Numbered from the stretch's first letter, positions 25,483-38,714 are shown. The stretch is 64,000 nucleotides of DNA from Pararge aegeria (GCF_905163445.1 NC_053201.1:5714001-5778000); one strand, 5' to 3'. The notes: a model not told the origin generated them from the letters alone. Numbers and translations are program-made.

Positions 25483-26536
25483 TGTTTTTTTCTCAAAGAG
25501 TTCTGTCATGATCATCATGTAGACAAGACGCACTTGACACTTCCTATAAATTTTGAAAAAAAATTACGCTTAGGGTATTAAAAAAAAAAATTAAAGTTGC
25601 TTTAATTTATTGAAGCAATAATTACAATAACACTAACGATACATACAGAGTTTTTATTTGTATTGGTTTTAAAATGAGATTACATTGATTATGTTTATTA
25701 TTTGTATAACATATAACATATTTATATTATATTGATGTCTCTACTTTGTATTTGAAAGTTATGCTACTCGTTTTATAATTATTACATTAATTAATATTCT
25801 AATGCATTCAATTGTTTTTTTAACCATTTACATAACTTACTTTACGATAAGTTAAGTAACTTTATATATCGATATAATTAAGTAGGTACCTTTATGTTTA
25901 TATGGATACATATTTAATATTTAAACAAAATTTTCAGCAAATTTTAGCAGTCGATAACAGATTAATTAATCGTGATATTCATAATGCAAGTATAATTTTC
26001 AAATACAACAAATAATGTATCTACCTCGAAACGTTTAAACTTTAAGGACTAAGTATGCCATTCGATATATTCAATAATTAATTCAGTTGAATATATTTTT
26101 ATGAAACAATTAAATACGTACAAACATCACAATTTACGTAGATACACAATTAATATTAAAACACTGTATTGTTTCTAAATTATTAATATGCATATATATA
26201 ATTTGTTTATTCGGGGATAGGTATTCTAATCCAAAATTTTGTTTACAAATTTTAATTTCGTCTAAATCTAAAGTCTATGATAATATTACACATATTTTTG
26301 CTAATAATATTAATATAGGTACAACAAAGGTAGGTAGATATATTTCAATGAATACTTGTCACATTTTTTTAAAGGCTTTTAGGTTGCCACTTTAGTAGCT
26401 AGGTGTGGTGTTAGTAAATCTTGCATCAGAACTTTAACCAAGTTATGTCCATCCGATTGATATTTATTACTACACGTTTGGTGGGAACGTAGCTAATGCA
26501 CGTTAACTTGAAGTTAATAAATAATAAGTGTTAGTG

Positions 26537-26701
26537 ATTACGCCCTAAAAGAATCAGTCTATACCAAAATCTTCAGATTGAATCTTTAGATGAGCGATTT
26601 AATTTTGTAGTCCTATCCTTACCTACAAACGGTAGTACCTACTACTAAATTCAAACGGTCATCTAAAGATTTTGGTATAGACTGATTCTTTTAGGGCGTA
26701 A
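26537..26701. repeat. 36-bp perfect inverted repeat with about 95-bp centre
   Basis: Both arms run from TTACGCCCTAAAAGAATC to ACCAAAATCTT and are identical over 36 bases. Solo copies of one arm with shared outside sequence occur at about 27767 and 28688, so the arm ends may not be the element ends. Confidence 0.65.
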
Positions 26702-27764
26702 GTGCCATCATGATGGCGCATTAATAATTTTTATATTCTCTTATAATATTGGACATGGATATGTACCAAATGAAAGGAATTCTGAGAAGAACAGCTTGTT
26801 ATTAAAATATATATGTTAATAATAATACAAGAAAATATTACTATAATTTTATAAAGCATGTCACATTCTAGTACAAATTATCTCACACTGCGGCCATGGA
26901 GATAGTAGTTAATTTTTTTCTTGCTTCTGTTTGCATTATAGTGGTTTTAAAAAGTTACTTATTCGGAGTTTTTTTTAAATACCTACCTGTTTCTGAAATA
27001 ATTTATTATATTTTTAAGACCAAGTTCATTAAAACTTCTAAATATTTGTTTATATATCATAAATATTTATTAAATATATTCGCCATCCGGATATTTTCAG
27101 CCAGAATGTCTTCTTATATATTTTAATTAAGTATCTACATTTTCTTATGATATAGCTGTTAATAAGAATAAAGGTGAAAAGGATAAAAAGTTACATGATT
27201 AAAAAAATAAAGATTTTTAACATTTTTTAAAAAATTTAGATTAATTTTGCTATTTTATTGTAATATAAGATATAAAATAGGTATATGCTTCATACAAATT
27301 ATTTTAATATATTTAACTAGATATTTAGATACTATGTTTTTGGATATGCCTTTTATGTTTTGTACTTATATAATACTTAGGTAACATTTGAAAATGAAAA
27401 TTAACTAAATTTGTATTTGGAATGCACTGCTCCTTATCATACTATTCACCTTTACCTTATTACACATTAATTAAGTACAATTACTATGCCTTGATTCAGG
27501 CATATAATTATATATCTGGTGTATTTGGTTTTACCTTACAGTGAATAAGCCCTTATTTTTGAAACACCGGTAGAAATATCAAAGTTAAATATAAAAGTAC
27601 TGGTTGGAAAGTTTTCATGTTGTAAAGTTCAAGTTGAATCCAAACGGAACTACTTCTATTCATTATTTATTTTAATAAATAAAAAAAGATTTGGCAATTA
27701 TGAATATTAATTAATTCAGTTTTATATTGGTTATATGTTATGACCTAGGAGTAATGACTAATGA

Positions 27765-27850
27765 CTCTTTTGGTATAGACTGATTCTTTTAGGGCGTAAG
27801 TGACATTATTATAAATCCAATATGGTGATGAAAGAAGGCAGGTATCTCAC
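27765..27850. repeat. Solo copy of the TTTTAGGGCGTAA arm
   Basis: GGTATAGACTGATTCTTTTA and GGGCGTAAGTGACATTAT, then GGTGATGAAAGAAGGCAGGT. It matches the copy at 28688 beyond the arm. Confidence 0.55.
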
Positions 27851-27987
27851 ACTGCCATCTGCCATGTCATCTTTAAAAAAAAAATGCATAAACTCTGACA
27901 TACAGATTGTATAGTTTATAAGATAAGGTGGCATCATTTCATGTGCCAATTAAAGAATTGATGATGATATTGCTTAAGATGCTATAG

Positions 27988-28315
27988 GTCATTGTCATCA
28001 CCATCATCACCACTATCAACCCATTACCGGCCCACTGCAGTGTCTCCTTATAGATTGAGAAGGTTTTAGGCCGTAGTCCACCACACTCGCTCAGTGCGGA
28101 TAGGTGGACTTCATACACCATCGAGAATATTATGGAAGACTCTCAAGCATGCAGGTTTCCTCACAATGTTTCCTTCACAGGTTGTTTCAGTTCTATATAT
28201 AGTATTTCTTTAAACGCACAAAAAGTTAAAGGTGCGTGCCGGAGAGCGAACGCTGTACCCCCGGAAGGAAAGCCGATGTCTTACCAACTAATCTATTATG
28301 GCTATCAAGAGTTAA
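27988..28315 (-). repeat. SINE family 3 copy, full-length
   Basis: It runs from CATCATCACCACTATCAACC through GCATGCAGGTTTCCTCAC to a decayed tRNA-like head near 28300. It is one of the longer copies. Confidence 0.65.
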
Positions 28316-28687
28316 AATTTTATATCCGATTCAGGGATAAACTTTCTGTACGGGATTGTGTGGATATTTAATATTTGATGGACTAAAAATTTATGAAACA
28401 GGAAAAATATTTTAATTTTGTTTCGTATTTAAATGTCACCTGGCGTTTCAAACAAGAGGGCAGTTTTTATAAATTAAACTACATCTACCACACCTGCTCT
28501 AGAACTCCGTTATATAACTCCTATTTCATTACATAAGTTAATAAAGAAGTGCATTTGACAACAAGATATAAATGTTACGGCAATTTTTATACATACCCGA
28601 TGTCCTAGCTATTTTACCGACTGTGCGATAAAAGAACCGTTCTCTTGTTCTCATCCTATCATATCTAAATATTTGTTAGTAATTACC

Positions 28688-28775
28688 CTTTTGGTACAGA
28701 CCGATTCTTTAGGGCGTAAGTGACATTATCCTAAATCCAAAATGGTGATGAAAGAAGGCAGGTATTTTGTACCTG
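28688..28775. repeat. Solo copy of the TTTTAGGGCGTAA arm
   Basis: Same block as at 27765 with scattered substitutions (GGTACAGACCGATTC). Confidence 0.55.
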
Positions 28776-30504
28776 TATGTCACCCTTGAATGTAATCCAA
28801 TGGACAAATTTTAATGCATCATAACATTTAATGACTATGTTGACGTACCTAAAAATCACAGGGTGTATTTAATATGAAAGATTCTCACATAATTTATTCT
28901 AATTTGTGTAAGTTGAAGTATGTAACTCTGTTTTCGAGCATTATTTTGGGTATGTATAAAAAGGCTTTTAACTAAGTTATTAAAAAAGACAGTCGTCTAC
29001 ACTTGGTACTTTGACTCAATATTGAATACAATTTAACTAAGTTATTAAGACAACGGTTAGATATATTCTAAGTCAACAAATATTTTATTCTTCATTTTAT
29101 ACATAAACTGTACCTCAATGCCTTTTAAGTTTTACTTTGATAAGTGCATTTTTATACATAGGTGTTAATTAGGTTGTATAGCTCAGATGCAAAAGTAGTA
29201 GTAGTAGAAGTGCCATCCTTTTCTTACAGAAAGAAAAGGAAAAGGACGTTGCTACTCTTGGACCGGTCTGGTAAGGATTTGTATACAATCAAATTAAGCC
29301 CATTGACTAACTAAAAAGCTATACCACATGATAAATATATAACAAATTAGCTAAATATACCTACATACAATTTTACACAAATAAATTGATGCGATTAACA
29401 TAAATAGCATACTTATATGTAATTATAATTCAATTGTATAGTATAAAGAACACCGAATAAAACTTGTTGTTTAAATATAAGTGGTAATAGATAAGTAGAT
29501 TCTACGATTATTAAACAATACACCAAATCTATTGTACTCTGAGATGAACTACAGCTTCATTTTATGTTACGTCAATCATTATATATCATTAGGTTAGAGT
29601 TTTGCGTGCAACATTAATATGTGGTAAATACGATTTGCTAAATTGAAAATAGACTTGCTTTTGCTTTTTGGTAAAAATAAAGTTATAAGTATTAAAGACA
29701 ATTTCTATAAAATAATAAACCGTAGGTTTAAAATATTCTGTAATAAAAGACATGCTCCACGGTTGTCACCCGACAGACCAGGTCTGATTTTCTAAATACT
29801 TTCTGTCACATTGTCAATTGGTTGTTTCCATACAAAATTAATGAGTAGCGCTTGTGAACTCATCGCAAGCTTTGTATAAGGGGTTAGAGGTCTCTACCGA
29901 TTAGCAACTGTAAAAAAAGTTACAGAATAGAAGGGCCAGGTTAATACAAATTGTGGCTACTTAGAATTTCGGTACTCTATCTACAGCAATTCATACCATC
30001 CAATCCGATGAAAGACTCCATTGTTTATAGTGTACCACACCTTTCCAACATCTGGACAGCCACTTACGTATACAATTACCTATATCTTGCAGCTTAGCCC
30101 ACGTATTCACCAGTTTTTTTTGAAAACTATTAGTTTTTCAGTGATGAAAAATATCCTAATCCGTATCTTATCCAAGCGGTTCAAAAAGATATCTTGTCCA
30201 AGCGGAACAAATACACCAACAAACAGACGCACTGCGCAATGTTAGTGTGGATAGTACGCATTAAGGAGGAATAAAAGACAAAATATCTTATTTCCCTATT
30301 TCCTACTTATTTCCAAAATTTTCCAGTGAGCTTGTAGACCTGTTTGAAATAAACTAATATGTAGTTGTATTGAAAGTTGTAGGTACTAGGTATTCCGCAC
30401 CAACAATTCCATTTTGAAAGAACTGAATAAAAGGAACGACTTTCGTCGACGGTGCATTTACAAATCGTCAAGTTTTTTGGCCAGATCTAAAGGAATGAGG
30501 GTTC

Positions 30505-30710
30505 GATTGAACGTTTGGTGGTACAAGGACAGGTTGAAGGAAAAAGGGCAAAAGGGCGGTCACCTACTCGTTGGACAGATAAGGTGAAATCGTTAACCCA
30601 GACAACTGTGGTGGAATGCTTTCGACATACCAACCATCAAAAGTGGAGAAGACGCGGGATCCAATGATGCCTAAAGCCATGGAATTCATCTCAGCGGAAG
30701 AAGTCACTAG
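30505..30710 (+). repeat. Degraded RTE-like LINE C-terminus
   Basis: Broken frames resemble the PTRWTDKVKSL...GGMLSTYQPSKVEKT type end of RTE ORF2. Several stops. Confidence 0.4.
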
Positions 30711-31367
30711 GTTAAATTGTATGTTAAAGGTCTTATTCATCTTACTTCTGTATTACTAAATAAGTTCGTCCCGGTTAATGTCGGCCTCAGAGGTCGGGAA
30801 GGTATGGTAGCAACTAATGTCAGGGCTTCAGTCGGCCTTTACCGCTAACGAACCTTTAAAATACCATTGGTGACTGGAATAGAAAAATATAACGAGGAAA
30901 ATTTAGCCTAAAATAGTTTGGAATGGACCAGCTTTTTAATATTTTTTTACAAACAATCTATGTACCTATTCAACATCTAAAAGTGGTTATAAAAATATCA
31001 TAAGCAACAGTCAAAGAAATCTATATAGGTTGGTATCAAACATCGACTATAAAGCTGTTGTCACACCAAGGGACATCACACCGCTTTTTATACGCTTTAG
31101 CAAAATTGATATGGAAAAATGTGAAAGATTCAATACGGCGCGGCGTGACGCATTAAGCTGCAATAGATAGTGGATCGTACATTCAAAATAATCTACATAT
31201 GATTTTCAATTATTTACATAAAACAAAAAAAAAGAGAAAAAAGGTATCTAGATAAACTGCTACACAACTTATAAATATACTTTAGAAGCCAGTAACCAGT
31301 AGGTATGGGTATACAAGATTTCGTTTGCGTGGAATTTCTGTTTTCCTATAAGACTGGCTTCTTTCCT

Positions 31368-31436
31368 ATGCACAACCATTTTCCAGTTGTGGGAATCGAA
31401 CCCACGGACTCAGAAAGCAGGGTCGACTGTCAATAG
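31368..31436 (-). repeat. SINE family 1 head fragment
   Basis: It contains AACCATTTTCCAGTTGTGGG and CAGAAAGCAGGGTCG with the B-box; the tail is missing. Confidence 0.6.
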
Positions 31437-33704
31437 TTAAAACTAATGAGTTTTGTTATTAACTTTTTGATTGTTTCCCATACAATATTTAATCGGCTAT
31501 TCCTTGTGTTCAACCCACCGCTTCGCATTTCGCTTCAGCGCTTATGCTTTGATTGTTTGGGTTGTGACTTGTAGCGTGATGTTTTACAACCGATAAACTT
31601 TCTCAAGAATCATCAAATTCTAAAATAAATTTTTAAATTCGGCACCAATCTAACGCATTAAAAAAAATATCTATTTAGATATTATTAAATGTACGATTCA
31701 TTCTATTGCTATGGCTCTCTTTTCCCCTAAACAGACGACAGAATAAGAAATATATTGAAGTACAAAAATAAATGCGGTAACTAACAATCGAACATTAGAA
31801 ACTTTGGTCCAAATAGAAGGAATTAAAAAAAAAAGCGTTTATCCGAATTTAAGCGTGGACACGCAAATGAAGTGAAACTTCTTTAGGGTTTATAAGCTCT
31901 TAACGATACACAAGATTGCTTGCACCGTTTTCCGGATGCTATATCGGCAAATTTTAACCCATCTACTTAGGGTCCTCTGTCATCCTTTAATTCACACAAA
32001 GACTTATATGCGTTCTACGAATTAGTTTTTCGCTACACATTTCAAAACATTTTCCCCATGACTTAAAAGAAGTTTCAATTCAAAATTTACATAACAACAT
32101 ATCCATCTCATTTTGAACACAATTTAAAATTACAAGATATGGTTTATTTTCGATAAGCCTTAGGTATCTATAATATGTATAGCAAATAGCATTTTTATGT
32201 TGTTACCAATTTCATAAGGTAAATATTTTAACAAAGAAAGATTCTCTAAAAATACTCTAATTATTTTGTTCTTTATAGATCAGCTGATAGTAGACTTAAG
32301 GAGTCGTATTATACAGGACGAGTGATTTCAAAATATCTATAAATATATAAATCTATAATGAAATAGAATTCACAGACTTAAAATTCCGAAACTTGTTTCG
32401 ATTAATTCAAAAAACGCTCAACAATACTAATTTCTAATAAAAAAAACGTTACAGTAAGTATAATTTTTACACGACGCGGTGCCGAAACGGGATGCTGATG
32501 GAATAGGTACCTGTAAATGTATAAAGGAATTAGTATATACGAAACAATAATAATCTAACTTTACTTATAAACGTTAAATATCAATAATTTTACAAATGAA
32601 CGTAGAAGACAAAACATTGTGTAACTATAAAACTAATATACACATTAAGAAAGGGGTTAAGTTTGTAATTATTTTCTGCCAAGTAAATTATCAATAGCTT
32701 TTCATATTTAAATTTATAAATACAGTATTTCATATAAATTACATTTTATTTATCCGGGTCGAAGGACCAAAAGTGGCCTTACAAATTTTCATCGCTCGCA
32801 CTGAAAACAGCACTTTATTGATTATTTAGCCCAACGGTTAAGTCTAGCAATTCAAAGGGTCAATAGTTAGACGGCTTATATTTATTGTAAATATTAATTT
32901 TAGTTTGTAATTATTATTTCCCTAGAAAAATATATTTTTCGTTGGTTTAATAATTAAAAAAAAATATATATATATTATTATTTCATTTCGATTATAGAGC
33001 TTACAAACCTCGGCTTCAATCCTTCTTGATGGTGTTTACAGACCTAGAAAATATTTAAAAGGCATCAGTGTTTATACATATAGGTAGTTAAACAGCTTTG
33101 AAATTTGCAATTTAAAAAGGGGCTTTGGAATTAACTAGGTGAATGTAAAATTTACTTTGTAAACAGTCCATAAAGAGATTTCTAGAAGGAATTACCAGTG
33201 GAATTTTTAGGTTTGTAATAGTTGGAGACATTTATCTATTTAGGAATATGTTGGAAAAAGTAGTTAATTCAGAGGGTTTTTTGGGGAAAGCATCGCATTC
33301 TTGGATTACATAGTTCATTTAAAGCAGATTTATTTTATCTATAAGTTTAAAGTAAGTATGCCTAAGGAAAAGTTTTAAACAGCAACATTAGACACAAGAT
33401 AACACAATCGCAAAACAAAGCTGAGATTTTTTTTATAAGTCGATTTATATTGGCAACTCATCAATCATAATCAAAAAGATAGAGTTAATGAAATTTAACC
33501 CGGTGATAGTGTCGGTTAACGCAAACTCGGTGAACAAAAAAAATCTAGTAATACGAACTTTCTTTACTAAACGATATTAGTATAATCGCTTTTAGATTAT
33601 CAATCCCCTTCAGCTAAAATCATTATATTGAATGAATAATATTGACTAGCTTTACATGTTTGAAGCATTTGTAATAGTGTAAACCATTTTTTTATTTCAC
33701 TTTA

Positions 33705-33860
33705 AGTTAGCCCTTAACTGCAATCTCATCCGGCTAACCTGTAAACCAATTTAAATAAGCCCATACCCCGAATCGATTTCTACGCGGTGTCGTATCGGTA
33801 CGCTAAATCGATTGCCGGTAGGGTGTAAACAGCAGACGAAATTCCACCATGTAAAAACTA
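33705..33860 (-). repeat. SINE family 2 tail-side fragment
   Basis: TAGCCCTTAACTGCAATCTC, CGATTTCTACGCGGTGTCGT and a truncated remainder. Confidence 0.5.
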
Positions 33861-34640
33861 TAGAAGTGACCAAGTTGCAAATGTAAATCAAGACTCATCG
33901 TTTCAGCTATCAAAGAGACGGCATAAAGTATTAGAGACACACGAGTTCACGAAGATACATATAACAGATAAAGCTAACATTTATAATACACAAGGCTACG
34001 GTAGTCGGGCCAATATTGCAACTTACTATATCCATTATCAAGTTAATAAATGTCAAAGTTAAAAACTGTTGTTATTTCGTGTTTTGAATGAATATCACGT
34101 ATACATTGGTTCGTTTGAAATAGTAGCTTGAAACAGCAATGCATGATCTAAAACGTTTCGTTGGTTGCAGAATTTTAGCGATTACCGTCAAGCTGTATGA
34201 GGATTAGAACATGGCTCAGTAAAATGTTTTCGAACTAGAACCGTTTTCGATATATTAATCTAATAAAGAATGGTATTGAAAAATACTTATGGAAATAATT
34301 TATAACAAGAATCTTCGCTTCACTTGTTGTTTTCATTAAACTACTGCCATGTTCGCTTCCATCAAGCCTTTTCAACAACGACACTGCCCACTTACCAAAA
34401 AAGATCAATTACCAAATAGTAATAACAAAATAACAACATAAGTACTTTTTATTACTATTTATTATATTATAACGAGTAACTTCTAAATTAAACTTCGGTT
34501 ACCGAAACTTGTTCACACAAAGTTGGCTGAAAATATGAGAGAAAATAATGGTATGATTAGTCTAAAAACTTATCAAATGTAGAAAAAAAATTAAGAGCGA
34601 CATTCTCTAATGTGCATAATCTTTTTTTCAGTTAGTATTG

Positions 34641-36929
34641 TTACTTACCGATGATTAAAGCCAAAATGATGATTCCAATGACAGCTGCAATTATCATCAT
34701 CTGCGAAATCATAAATAGTTCTTGTTAAATTGATGAATTATGTGAGACAACAAGAATTTAACAGCGATGTTTTAAAAAAACCATGATATACACTTTATTC
34801 TTATTTTATTTGATTTGTAACTTGTTTTTTTAGGAAAATATGCTAATACGTAACTTTTGTCACATTTATTGACTTTGCTTGGTTTAAATGGGCTAGTCTT
34901 ATTTTATTGGTTCTTCTTCTTATCGTAATCTGTTTTGTGTGTAAAAAAAAATACATAAAATATAAATATGGCGCCCAACATGGGACCAAGACCCATGTTG
35001 GGTGCCAAGTATGTTTTATCTGAAATGTTTGCAGATTTTCAATTCATATTAGTTTCAAGTGTAATACAGGATTATATGTAATATGTTTTTAAAGAATAAC
35101 CTTTAGGTTCTGCAACCAGAATTTGCTTTTAAGTTTTCCGGCTTGCTGTTCAAACTGTGAGGCGCCTTGTTGTAGCGCATCTGGAAAAGAAAATAATAGT
35201 CTATCACATCCATCCACCAAATAAGACAGATTCTGAGTTGAACTTTCTCTCCTTTTTATCCATTCTTTCTTATCTATGCACTACCTTAAAATAAAAAAAA
35301 CTAAGTCTTTTCTGCGTAAATCAATTACATTTTAATAGGGTTCATTTCCTACTATATAGTTGGAAGTTATCAATTTCTTTTGAATTATCATAAAAGCTTA
35401 GCCAAGATACAAACACAAAGGAAATACTAAAAGGCATTATTAATGTTGAAACGTCGTACCTGCTCTATCATCGAGCTCTGAGAGCTTTTGATCTCTCTCC
35501 AATACCTTCTCCACGTTTGTTTTCATTATATCGACCACCTGGGGGAGGTTAAATTTTAATATCAAAGATACTTTGTATAAATGAGTTACGATATTCATAC
35601 CGAAGCCATTCAATATTACGCGACAAAAACAACAAATGAGTTTCCTTAAGCACTTAATAAAAGCGTTTGAACAAACTTGATTACATATTTCTGCCGTTTG
35701 AAAATTTTCTCCCTCTCTGTGAGGAAAAGTGTGCTTGGGATGTCGTTATATTATATAATGACAACAAGTATCAGAAGAAAATCTCTGCGGTTATATAAAG
35801 GTAAAAGGAAATACGGCGGATATTAAAAACCTTCATGTTATAAACCGATGGGCAATTTGTCTGATTGAGTCTGGAATTTTCAGATTGGATTTTGTATACA
35901 AGAGAGTGGAACAACTTGAACATGAGGACATAACGAAAATGGAAAAGAAGAGATTGAGTCATCTTAAAAAAAGAAGAATAAAAGAAAATAGTAAACTGAA
36001 ATATGTAAGAGACAGGCGGCAAAAATTTTCACCGATATTGTAATTTTACTAGAATCACTTTAAAACACATAATACAGAAAATAAAACCAAGAAATAATTA
36101 TAGATAATGGAAATGTGGAGGTAGAGATAGAGAGTAACTGAATAATCGTGCCAAGGAAATAATAAAAATTGTAAAGACGTGAATAGGTTGTAATTTAAAA
36201 AGGTCATTTATATAACGAACAAGTTTGTTCATTACGAGCAAAAAAAATAGATTTTTAATGTTATTGGCATTTCTTTTGTTTTTTATTCGATTGATATAAC
36301 GAAGCTTATTTATTAATACGAGACAAGGCTACGGTTAATTTGTTTTTTTTCTCTAATTTATTGACGCCATTTTGGCACTACTGTTTGTATACGACTGTCC
36401 AGTGATCTAAAATTAGAACTTCTAAAAACAGCTTTAACATTAGTTGCGGATACATTGTATTATTATTATAATACGTCACGTAGCGGTTCAAATCAGGACA
36501 AATTTAAGGAGTATAGGAATAGACAATCCAGTGTTATCCTTACTAATACAAAGGCGAAAGTGTGTTTGTTTGTCGTTGCTTCATGCCCTGACTAAGCAAC
36601 CAGTTCAATTGATTTTCGGCACACAGTTTGGTGAAAGAACGAAGAGTAACGTGAGCTACTTTTATCTCATTAAAACAAAAGATTTTACGGGATTCATTAA
36701 AAAAACCGTAGCAAGAGCGGATGAATAACGTGAGCAACAGCTAGCAAATAATAAAGGAAAGTGATCAAAATTGAGATGGCAATGAAGATGAGTTTTGTAA
36801 TTGTTACTAACTTCATCCACTTGTGCCTGCGTCTGTTGCAAGCGACGCTGTGCGGCGATCTGTTGTGGTGTTTTTGGTCCACCCACTGGCATATCATCGC
36901 TGCTTGGCGCCAGTCCTCCTTCCGTCGCC
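34641..36929 (-). CDS. Synaptobrevin / VAMP (R-SNARE), four coding exons; first exon far upstream, C-terminus ambiguous
   Basis: Synaptobrevin is the vesicle R-SNARE that zippers with syntaxin and SNAP-25 to drive membrane fusion. Exons are 36929-36812, 35538-35460, 35180-35101 and 34700-34649. Exon 36929 starts in the middle of a codon (one base, G, then GCG ACG GAA), and the following exons continue in frame. Residue numbers below assume the split ATG described for 50785. An acidic N-terminus leads to GGPKTPQQIAAQRRLQQ, then the SNARE motif (about 31-90) with the zero-layer Arg in ELDDRAD (residue 65), KFWLQN and a hydrophobic anchor from MMIIAAVIG to LALIIG (94-111). A Ser stands at residue 85 where relatives usually have Arg in the basic juxtamembrane stretch. 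After the anchor the sequence is GGTAAGTAA, which reads either as Gly-Lys-stop or as a splice donor. It resembles insect n-syb/Syb; which paralog it is cannot be told here. Confidence 0.9.
34970..35006. repeat. 15/16-bp hairpin in the last synaptobrevin intron
   Basis: GGCGCCCAACATGGG, a 6-base loop, then its near-exact reverse complement (one mismatch), between exons 35180-35101 and 34700-34649. Confidence 0.65.
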
Positions 36930-37299
36930 CTGTCAACATATTTATCTAAGATTAGTAAGCGTATACTTTATCTGTAGTCACTGAGATCTCCAATTATGCT
37001 TACGGTTGTGTTGGTGGACACAGGTGATTCTAGAGAAGGCTCTGCTTTGGTTGGCGTCACTGGATAGGTTCTGGCTGAAGTGTTCCGTGACAGAAGACGA
37101 GTTAGAAAACCGAGGCGATCAGTCTGTAGGATTCCGACATAACCACCGCGCTTTCCTGAGTGTAAGCATAAACTCGTGTCCAAATATTTTTTATACTTAC
37201 CACAGAGGTCAGAGATCTGTTTAAATTTGTTTTTGTCGTTTTACGTTTTACGGACAGCCAGACCAATGTTTAATAATATATGTCAGTGAGTATACCATA

Positions 37300-37770
37300 C
37301 GGAATTGTCTGGTTGTCTCTCGTACGCACTGTTACAATGAGTCATTTACAATCAAGGCAGTGAAATTGTGGAATGATCTTACACGTGACATTCGTTACGC
37401 TAAATCACATTATATTTTTAAGAGTCGTCTAGAGAATTATTATCTAATACTATGTAGATTATTATATTCTAAATTTACGTTCTCTACCATTAATATGTAT
37501 AAGTTTATTTTACAGTAGTGAAATATCTATTAGTTTATTTTATACATGTACTGTTTTTGTAATTATTAATATATATGTATATTTTTAGAACTTTGCGGAC
37601 CGCTATAACGATTCATATGTGAGTCAATTCCTCATAATGGTTGCCTGGGATAAATCACTTCTAGTGATGACAAAGGCGGCCTGCCTTTGTTACACTAATT
37701 TAAATTACTGGTAACTTTATTTCTGTGTTGTTCTTGTGACCAATCAGTGAGTGTCATAAAGTATATTTGA
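37300..37770 (+). repeat. LINE 3' fragment (ORF2 C-terminus and TTTGAT tail)
   Basis: The plus frame reads FTIKAVKLWNDLTRDIRYA, then KSRLENYYL, followed by a UTR with TTGCCTGGGATAAATCACTT and a TATTTGATTTGATTGAT tail near 37770. The same kind of block (A-V-K-L-W-N) is at 38209 and 55990. Confidence 0.7.
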
Positions 37771-37849
37771 TTTGATTGATTACTATAGCAAAAATTAACG
37801 CCAGCTTTTATCAAGGTATTAGGAAAAATTTAAAAGTCCTGTCATCGCA

Positions 37850-38074
37850 AATCCTTAGTAATATTATGAATGCGAAAGAGTGTTTTTTTGTTAGTGTTTT
37901 TGTTGCTCCTACAACTTCTAACGAAGCAATCAATCAACTTAATTTTTGGCATAAAGTTATTTGAAAGAAAGGAGAGTAACATAGGCTTTTTATCTCACGA
38001 GACACAAACGGTTCCCACGGGTTTTGGGTAAAAACCCTAATTCACGCGAATGAAGAACGCAGGCAACAGCTAGT
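37850..38074 (+). mobile_element. Helitron-like fragment ending CTAG
   Basis: ATCCTTAGTAATATTATGAA at the start, CAGGCAACAGCTAG at the end. A weaker relative lies at 36530-36745 (AGCAACAGCTAGC). Confidence 0.45.
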
Positions 38075-38208
38075 AAACTCTAAACCTTTTTCATGATTTG
38101 AACTTTTACAGGATACACTATGGCGAGTGCGCTCAGGAACTTTATAATATTGTTCCTCCGGCATTCTACCACAGAACAGCAAGACGCCGTGAATGGTGAC
38201 ATCCTTAT

Positions 38209-38436
38209 GTGGTTGCCATTCAGTCAACACGTACGAAGCGCTTTTCATCTACGTTTCTAATACGTACTGCTAAGGTTTGGAACTCTCTTCTGGCATCGGT
38301 GTTTCCTAATACACACAACTTGAATGCCTTCAAGGCAAGAGTGAATAGGCATTTTCTAGGCAAGCGCGCCCCAACTCAGACCGTATCCTTGCATTCCACC
38401 AGGCATGATCGTTTTGCGCAAACCTATTTGGTTTAA
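38209..38436 (+). repeat. LINE ORF2 C-terminal fragment
   Basis: It contains TAKVWNSLLASVFPN and NAFKARVNRHFLGK, the common C-terminal block of insect non-LTR ORF2 proteins, stopping at 38436. Confidence 0.65.
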
Positions 38437-38714
38437 AAAAAAACTATATAGAATTGGTATTGTATATGACATGGCCAAAGTGAGCTTATTTTCTGCGCAT
38501 AATTGGTGGACATCTTTTCTGGGTCTTTCCCTAGTTTAGGTATTTTCTTATTAGGTAGATGTAAAACAGTGCCAACTGATTTTGAGTATTTTTCTGTATA
38601 CCCACATTTCGAATGGTTAAAGGCCAACATTTTTTAATACCCACGTTTGACGAGGGTGTTTTCGTTGGCCACCTACAAAGAGGAGACCAGTTTTCATTCC
38701 CATGACTGCAAGTC

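Larger units (their letters stand above)
23832..34640. other. Gene-poor gap between ASCC3 and synaptobrevin
   Basis: I see no exon-like frame here. The gap is AT-rich and holds a CA microsatellite, SINE copies (25368, 27988, 31368, 33705), the 26537 inverted repeat with its solo arms and one RTE relic. Any 3' exon or UTR of synaptobrevin, and the ASCC3 promoter, would also lie in it. Confidence 0.6.

Noticed and set aside
32755..32822. Possible last synaptobrevin exon after TTTTCAG on the minus strand
   Set aside because: The peptide would be VRAMKICKATFG..., unlike known tails. Another weak candidate at about 33043 gives only Gly-Leu-stop. Neither is supported.
35771..36022. 83-residue minus-strand open frame near synaptobrevin exon 3
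   Set aside because: It lies wholly inside the intron between synaptobrevin exons, shows no family motif, and its composition is that of AT-rich non-coding DNA.
36990..37066. Exon-like minus-strand piece (RTYPVTPTKAEPS...TNTT with a GTAAGC donor) upstream of synaptobrevin
   Set aside because: It exits in phase 0, while the next exon needs two leftover bases. The frame that would fit has a stop.
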